Assembly (NCBI GenBank): GCA_050734185.1
Contig: JBOHUE010000150.1
Coordinates: 1-8,892 of the forward strand
Direction: 5' to 3'
DNA from: JAFALX01 sp050734185
Lineage (GTDB): Bacteria; Chloroflexota; Dormibacteria; Aeolococcales; Aeolococcaceae
Length of the DNA stretch: 8,892 nt
Below, piece after piece: positions 5,760 to 8,892 of the stretch (positions within the stretch are counted from its first letter, which is position 1; each line of letters starts with the position of its first letter). The notes under the pieces were generated by a model. That model saw only the letters and a list, made by a program, of their open reading frames with translations, did not search any database and was not told the origin of the DNA. Position numbers and translations under genes: made by a program.

Positions 5760-7319
5760 ATGCCGCACACCGCAACGGGCGTCCGCCTCGCAGAGCTCAT
5801 CGCGGCGCTGTCGCTCTCGAGTGACCTCGCCCTCGGCCAGCCGATGGAGCACGTGCTGCGCGCCAGCCTCATCGCGCAGCGGACGGGCGATCGCCTCGGC
5901 GTGGACGACAACACGCGAGCCGACGCCTATTGGGTGACGCTGCTGGCGACCGTCTGCACGGGGGAGTCGTTCGAGATGGTTCGCGCGTTCGGCGACGACA
6001 TCGCATTTCGCAGCGGCATGTATCACGTGGGCCCGTCGCAGTTCGCCACGATGTTCCACGCGCTCGGCCGTGCCGGCTCGGATCGCTCACCGCTCGCGCG
6101 CGCCGGTGTCGTCGCCGGAATCATCGGAGGCGGCGGCCGCGCGATCGAGTCGGTCTTCACCGGGCACTCCGCCGTGACGACCGCGGTGTCGCAGCGGCTC
6201 GACCTCGGCCCCGGCGTCACCAGCGCGCTGCCCAAGACATTCGCGCGCTGGGACGGCAAGGGCATCCCGCGCGGCGTCGGCGGCGAGGACGTGCCGATGC
6301 CGGTGCGTTTGATGATGCTCGCGGACATGGCGGAGGTGCACCACCGCGTGAGCGGCGTCGACGGCGCCGTCGCCATGGCACAGCGTCACTCGGGGAAGAT
6401 GCTGGCGCCGGCGGTGGTGCGCGCATTCTGCGGGTCCGCGGGGGAGATTCTCGCCGACCTCGAGGATCCCTGGGACCGTGCCATCGCGGCGCAGCCCGGC
6501 GCGCTGCGCCCGCTGGATGACGGCGAGGTGGACACCGTGCTGGAGGTCATGGCCGACATCGCCGACCTCAAGTCACCGTGGTTCTCGAGTCACTCGCGCG
6601 GCGTCGCCGACCTCGCCTCGCGCGCGGTCGCGTCCGCGGGTATGCCCGCCGGCGACGTCGTTACCGTCCGCCGCGCCGGCCTCCTGCACGACGTGGGCCG
6701 CACCGCCATCGCCAACAGCGTGTGGGACAAGCCCGGCCCGCTCACGGACGGTGAGCGCGATCGCATGCGCCTGCACGCGTACTACACCGAGCGCATGCTG
6801 CGACGCCCGGCGCTGCTCGCCGGGCTCGCCGCGGTGGCTGCGTCGCATCACGAGCGCCTCGATGGCTCCGGATACCACCGCGGCGTGCGCGGCGCCGAGA
6901 TCCCGCTGCTCGGCCGCTACATCGGCGCCGCCGACGTGTATCACGCCGTGCAGGAGGAGCGCCCCTATCGCGCTGCAATGAGCGAGAAGCAGGCGGTGAT
7001 GCACATGCGCGGTGAGGTGCACGACGGACGTCTCGATGCCGCGGCGGCCGAGGCGGTTCTTGGCGTCGCCGGTCACCGCACCACCCTCAACGTCTCCGCA
7101 CCGGCGGGCTTGACAGCGCGCGAGGTCGAGGTGCTGGTGCTGATAGCGCGCGGCGCCACCACGCAGCAGGTGGCGCGGCAGCTCGCCATCACGCCAAAGA
7201 CCGCAGGCAACCACATCGAGCGCATCTACAGCAAGATCGGCGCGTCGAGTCGCTCGACCGCGACGCTCTTCGCCATGCAGCACGGCATGCTCGCCACGCT
7301 GGAGCCAGTGCAACGCTGA
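5760..7319 (+). CDS. Tandem HD-GYP phosphohydrolase with C-terminal LuxR helix-turn-helix
   Basis: This 519-residue protein joins a second-messenger hydrolase fold to a DNA-binding domain. Residues 1-225 form a first, degenerate HD domain: the usual HD pair is missing (LLATVCTGESF at 61-71), though WDGKGIPRG (164-172) keeps the GYP-like loop. The second HD-GYP domain (~270-425) keeps the expected metal ligands: His278, His310-Asp311, His339, His363-His364 and Asp392. Its signature reads HHERLDGSGYHRG, with His for the Pro of GYP. Cyclic di-GMP hydrolysis is therefore possible but not certain. Residues 450-511 are a LuxR/NarL helix-turn-helix (LTAREVEVLVLIARG, then TPKTAGNHIERIYSKIG). The frame runs open from 5529, but that part overlaps the ArsR gene on the other strand. 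The ATG at 5760 with GGAG immediately upstream, where family homology begins, is chosen. The upstream palindrome suggests control by ArsR. Confidence 0.9.
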   Translation: MPHTATGVRLAELIAALSLSSDLALGQPMEHVLRASLIAQRTGDRLGVDDNTRADAYWVTLLATVCTGESFEMVRAFGDDIAFRSGMYHVGPSQFATMFHALGRAGSDRSPLARAGVVAGIIGGGGRAIESVFTGHSAVTTAVSQRLDLGPGVTSALPKTFARWDGKGIPRGVGGEDVPMPVRLMMLADMAEVHHRVSGVDGAVAMAQRHSGKMLAPAVVRAFCGSAGEILADLEDPWDRAIAAQPGALRPLDDGEVDTVLEVMADIADLKSPWFSSHSRGVADLASRAVASAGMPAGDVVTVRRAGLLHDVGRTAIANSVWDKPGPLTDGERDRMRLHAYYTERMLRRPALLAGLAAVAASHHERLDGSGYHRGVRGAEIPLLGRYIGAADVYHAVQEERPYRAAMSEKQAVMHMRGEVHDGRLDAAAAEAVLGVAGHRTTLNVSAPAGLTAREVEVLVLIARGATTQQVARQLAITPKTAGNHIERIYSKIGASSRSTATLFAMQHGMLATLEPVQR

Positions 7320-7332
7320 GGAGAACTCCTCA
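7317..7332. promoter_or_regulatory. Perfect 7-2-7 palindrome over the HD-GYP stop codon
   Basis: TGAGGAG (7317-7323) and CTCCTCA (7326-7332) are perfect inverted repeats around AA; the first three bases are the stop codon of the HD-GYP gene. As RNA it could form a 6-bp stem with a four-base loop. No T-run follows, so it is not a clear terminator. It could be a protein-binding site for the cupin promoter or an RNA element. Confidence 0.45.
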
Positions 7333-7341
7333 CGACGCACC

Positions 7342-7366
7342 GCCCGCGGCCGCGCAGCCTGCGGGC
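7342..7366 (+). terminator. GC-rich stem-loop between the HD-GYP and cupin genes
   Basis: GCCCGCGGC (7342-7350) pairs with GCC (7357-7359) and GCGGGC (7361-7366), leaving a single bulged T and a six-base loop. It lies 22 bases after the HD-GYP stop codon. Without a T-run it is at best a weak terminator; it could also be a chance fold. Confidence 0.3.
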
Positions 7367-7391
7367 ATCGTCAACGACGCGCCAGCGGCGC

Positions 7392-7398
7392 GAGGAGG
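7392..7398 (+). promoter_or_regulatory. Strong Shine-Dalgarno of the cupin gene
   Basis: GAGGAGG ends 7 nt before the ATG at 7406. It is the best ribosome-binding site in the window; most other genes here have weak sites or none. Its GAGGAG core is also complementary to CTCCTC at 7326-7331. Confidence 0.8.
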
Positions 7399-7405
7399 CA
7401 CTCAC

Positions 7406-7780
7406 ATGACCGCGATGACACTGAACTTCGCAGAACACGCGCAGACCACCCGGTTCACGCATGGCCACGAGGATGTGGTCGATCTGCTCGGCACGAGCAT
7501 CGGGCTCCAGACATTCGAGCCCGGGTGGCGCTGGTCGAACGACGTGCGACCGCTGGTCGGCACGGAGCGCTGTCCGTTCGTTCACCTCGGCTACATGCTG
7601 TCTGGGCAACTGCATGTCGAGCTGCCGGACGGCGGCACACTTGACCTGCATACCGGCGACGTGTTCTCGATCCCACCGCGTCACGACGCGTGGGTGGTCG
7701 GCGACGAGACCGTGCGCCTGCTCGACTGGGGCGGCAAGGCGAAGGAGTACGCGCAGCCAGCCGCACGCAGCGCCGGCTGA
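7406..7780 (+). CDS. Small single-domain cupin protein
   Basis: The 124-residue product is a one-barrel cupin. PGWRWSNDVRPLVGT (39-53) is followed by cupin motif 1 in reduced form (CPFVHLGYMLSGQLHVELPDG beginning at Cys56, one His at 60) and motif 2 (GDVFSIPPRHDAWVVGDE, 84-101, His93). The canonical metal set of three His and one Glu is not complete, so an enzymatic role cannot be assumed; ligand binding or sensing is equally possible. Similar short cupins beginning with a PGWRW segment are, to my knowledge, common in actinobacteria without a known function. The start is fixed by the GAGGAGG site at 7392-7398. It lies 86 nt downstream of the HD-GYP/LuxR gene on the same strand and could be its target or be co-transcribed. 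It converges with the MarR gene, 29 nt away. Confidence 0.87.
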   Translation: MTAMTLNFAEHAQTTRFTHGHEDVVDLLGTSIGLQTFEPGWRWSNDVRPLVGTERCPFVHLGYMLSGQLHVELPDGGTLDLHTGDVFSIPPRHDAWVVGDETVRLLDWGGKAKEYAQPAARSAG

Positions 7781-7791
7781 GCGACGGCGCT
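7769..7791. terminator. Stem-loop between convergent cupin and MarR genes
   Basis: AGCGCCG (7769-7775) and CGGCGCT (7785-7791) form a perfect 7-bp stem around a 9-base loop that contains the cupin stop codon. It sits at the meeting point of two convergent genes, where a bidirectional terminator is expected. No T-run is present on either strand. Confidence 0.35.
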
Positions 7792-7809
7792 CCGAGAGGG
7801 GTCGGGCGC

Positions 7810-8376
7810 TCAGAGCTGAGGAGTGGTGCGCGTCTTGTTGCGTGGTGGCGGCGGGCCGGCGGGCGCCGGCTCCTCGCGCATCAGCGCAAGGCGCTTCTGC
7901 AGGCGGCCCATGAGTGCTGACAACTGCGCGCGCTCGCGTTCGGAGAAGCCGCCGAAGATCTCGTCGTTGATGCGATGGGTCACCGGCAGGATGGCGTCGA
8001 CCACCTCACGTCCGGCGTCGGTGATGTCGATGAGCAGCATGCGGCGGTCGCCGGGATGCGGAGCTCGGCTGACCAGTCCGCGACGCACGAGTGTGTCGAC
8101 GAGCGACGTCATGCTGCCGCTGGTCATCAGCATTCGCTCGGCCACCACCGAGGGCGGCAGCGGTGCACCCTCGCCCTCTACGATCGCGAGCACCTGGAAG
8201 GCGGCGTTCGAGATGTCGGCGTACGGGCGCCGGCGACGCTGCAGCTCAGCCAGCATGAGCGTCGTCGCCCGCGTGAGGTTGATGGAGCACTCCGACGCCG
8301 AGCGGCTCGCGCCGGGGAACTCCTCCTCGAAGGAGCCCCCCAGGCGCACCGCCTGCGGCGAATCAGCCAACGGCAA
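7810..8376 (-). CDS. MarR-family transcriptional regulator
   Basis: The 188-residue frame carries a MarR winged helix. Residues 30-60 are the N-terminal dimerisation helix region. The helix-turn-helix spans ~56-104, with recognition segment TSGSMTSLVDTLVRRGLVSR (85-104). The wing is PGDRRMLLIDITDAG (108-122). A C-terminal helix (140-168) completes the dimer interface, and a Pro-rich basic tail ends the protein. Starts compatible with the frame are TTG at 8376, TTG at 8370 and GTG at 8349; none has a good Shine-Dalgarno. The two TTG starts overlap the upstream gene (stop at 8365-8363), implying coupled translation. The conserved region begins near residue 30, so the exact start is uncertain. 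It is probably co-transcribed with, and represses, the promoter at 8763-8734, where MarR-type palindromes lie. The ligand is unknown. Confidence 0.9.
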   Translation of the reverse strand: MPLADSPQAVRLGGSFEEEFPGASRSASECSINLTRATTLMLAELQRRRRPYADISNAAFQVLAIVEGEGAPLPPSVVAERMLMTSGSMTSLVDTLVRRGLVSRAPHPGDRRMLLIDITDAGREVVDAILPVTHRINDEIFGGFSERERAQLSALMGRLQKRLALMREEPAPAGPPPPRNKTRTTPQL

Positions 8377-8665
8377 CGGGGTATTCGACGACTTCGACCT
8401 GATCCGAGAACCAGATCTCCGGCTTGCTGATCACCCCGGCGTGCTGCATCGTCTCGGCCAGCGAGGGGTCGGCGACGAAGCCGCGCGCGCCCTCGAGGTC
8501 CCGGAACGTCAGCACGATGACCAGGTCGTTGGGATCCCCTTCCACGCGGTCGATCTGGTGGCCCAACCCGCCGTACTGCCGGCGGACGGTGCCGTGCTCC
8601 TCGAAGAGCGGCCTCCACGCCTCGTAGTTCTGGACCCGGTGCCGGACGATGATCGCAACGCTCAT
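8363..8665 (-). CDS. Small ferredoxin-fold (Dabb/ABM-like, 'cyclase'-type) protein
   Basis: The 100-residue product has the layout of a dimeric alpha/beta-barrel protein: a first strand (SVAIIVRHRV), helix YEAWRPLFEEHGTVRRQYG (14-32), strands GHQIDRVEGDPNDLVIVLTF (35-54), helix DLEGARGFVADPSLAETMQHAG (56-77) and a last strand (EIWFSDQVEVVEY). This resembles the antibiotic-biosynthesis monooxygenase and cyclase-like superfamily, whose members act on small aromatic or quinone-type compounds, but no catalytic residue can be assigned. The ATG at 8665 is chosen over an upstream ATG (8689) because GGGGG lies about 8 nt before it and the domain begins there. It is the first gene of an operon with the overlapping MarR regulator, so its substrate or a related compound may be the MarR signal; that is inference. 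Confidence 0.8.
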   Translation of the reverse strand: MSVAIIVRHRVQNYEAWRPLFEEHGTVRRQYGGLGHQIDRVEGDPNDLVIVLTFRDLEGARGFVADPSLAETMQHAGVISKPEIWFSDQVEVVEYPVAVG

Positions 8666-8731
8666 GGTGTGCCCCCGGTGGTGAGCCAACCCTTCATGCG
8701 AAGCATTGGCTCGTAGTCAAATAACTTGGCC

Positions 8732-8744
8732 TCAAGCTACTTGA
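8732..8744. promoter_or_regulatory. TCAAG-N3-CTTGA palindrome, likely MarR operator
   Basis: TCAAG (8732-8736) and CTTGA (8740-8744) are perfect inverted repeats around CTA and cover the candidate -10 of the operon promoter. A weaker copy, TCAAATAACTTGG, lies at 8717-8729. A tighter palindrome, GCTTG-T-CAAGC, lies at 8755-8765 over the -35. MarR dimers bind short palindromes of this type next to their own promoter, so autorepression is the simplest reading. Binding is inferred. Confidence 0.55.
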
Positions 8745-8763
8745 ACACGAGGGAGCTTGTCAA
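8734..8763 (-). promoter_or_regulatory. Promoter of the ferredoxin-fold/MarR operon
   Basis: On the minus strand a perfect -35, TTGACA (8763-8758), is followed after 18 bases by TAGCTT (8739-8734), a 3 of 6 match to a -10. Transcription would start near 8727, leaving a leader of about 60 nt before the ATG at 8665. The -10 lies inside a perfect palindrome. Confidence 0.5.
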
Positions 8764-8791
8764 GCCCCCTCTCTAGGTCCCATAGGTTCTT

Positions 8792-8817
8792 GTCAACGTT
8801 GGTGGTCAACGTTGGTG
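8792..8817. repeat. Two-copy 13-bp tandem repeat
   Basis: GTCAACGTTGGTG occurs twice head to tail, at 8792-8804 and 8805-8817, with no mismatch. Each copy contains the 8-bp palindrome CAACGTTG, so the pair also resembles a double binding site with about one helical turn plus 2-3 bp between centres. On the minus strand the left copy yields another TTGACA (8796-8791). Confidence 0.8.
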
Positions 8818-8892
8818 GCCGGGGTCGAAGTCGCGGTCGCCTCGCCAGACGCCCCAGACCAAGCTGAGTGACTTGCTCATGCAGTGACCGAG
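8806..8892 (-). CDS. Possible C-terminal tail of a minus-strand gene (partial, uncertain)
   Basis: A minus-strand frame is open from the right edge to a TGA at 8808-8806 and ends ...VWGVWRGDRDFDPGHQR. Tryptophans and a mixed charge pattern give it some coding look, but 28 codons are too few to judge, and I recognise no family. If real, the gene ends inside the 13-bp tandem repeat and transcribes towards the ferredoxin-fold operon. Confidence 0.2.
   Translation of the reverse strand, partial: LGHCMSKSLSLVWGVWRGDRDFDPGHQR

Noticed and set aside
5691..6059. N-terminal extension of the ArsR frame
   Set aside because: It is antisense to the HD-GYP gene. The ArsR domain begins right after the ATG at 5690, which sits in a palindrome.

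Overview
This is a GC-rich window, densely coding, with ten supportable genes on both strands. No rRNA, tRNA, CRISPR array or transposase is visible. The base composition points to a high-GC actinobacterium, and so do several family subtypes: an actinobacterial-type YceI, a tandem HD domain fused to a LuxR helix-turn-helix, an ArsR repressor without cysteines, and start sites that often lack a Shine-Dalgarno. A Thermoleophilia-like lineage is possible. This assignment is inference; the window contains no phylogenetic marker.

Left block, plus strand (1-5357): six genes run in the same direction. The 3' part of a sulfite-oxidase-type molybdopterin oxidoreductase overlaps by an ATGA a 38-residue single-span membrane protein that I do not recognise. 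A GAF sensor histidine kinase follows. After a 217-bp gap come a CheR methyltransferase-PAS-coiled-coil protein, an ApbE-type flavin transferase only 2 nt downstream, and a membrane-anchored YceI protein. A molybdenum oxidoreductase, a flavinylation enzyme and YceI suggest an extracytoplasmic redox module. The two signalling genes sit in the middle of it.

Middle (5361-7780): a 109-residue ArsR-type repressor on the minus strand converges on YceI with only 3 nt between stop codons. It diverges from a tandem HD-GYP/LuxR protein on the plus strand. A perfect 7-2-7 palindrome lies exactly over the ArsR start codon, in the divergent promoter region. A small cupin follows the HD-GYP gene. It has a strong Shine-Dalgarno, and a second perfect palindrome covers the stop codon of the upstream gene.

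Right block, minus strand (7810-8763): a 100-residue ferredoxin-fold protein of the monooxygenase/cyclase type overlaps a MarR regulator downstream. The shared promoter region holds a good -35 (TTGACA), a candidate -10 covered by a perfect TCAAG-N3-CTTGA operator, and further CAAG/CTTG half-sites. This looks like a self-repressing MarR operon. The last ~100 bases carry a two-copy 13-bp tandem repeat and a short open frame that may be the tail of a minus-strand gene.

I see no clear, wholly new system. The most promising leads are the signalling pair inside the redox cluster, the unknown small membrane protein, the ArsR operator over its own start codon, and the possible RNA pairing switch before the cupin.
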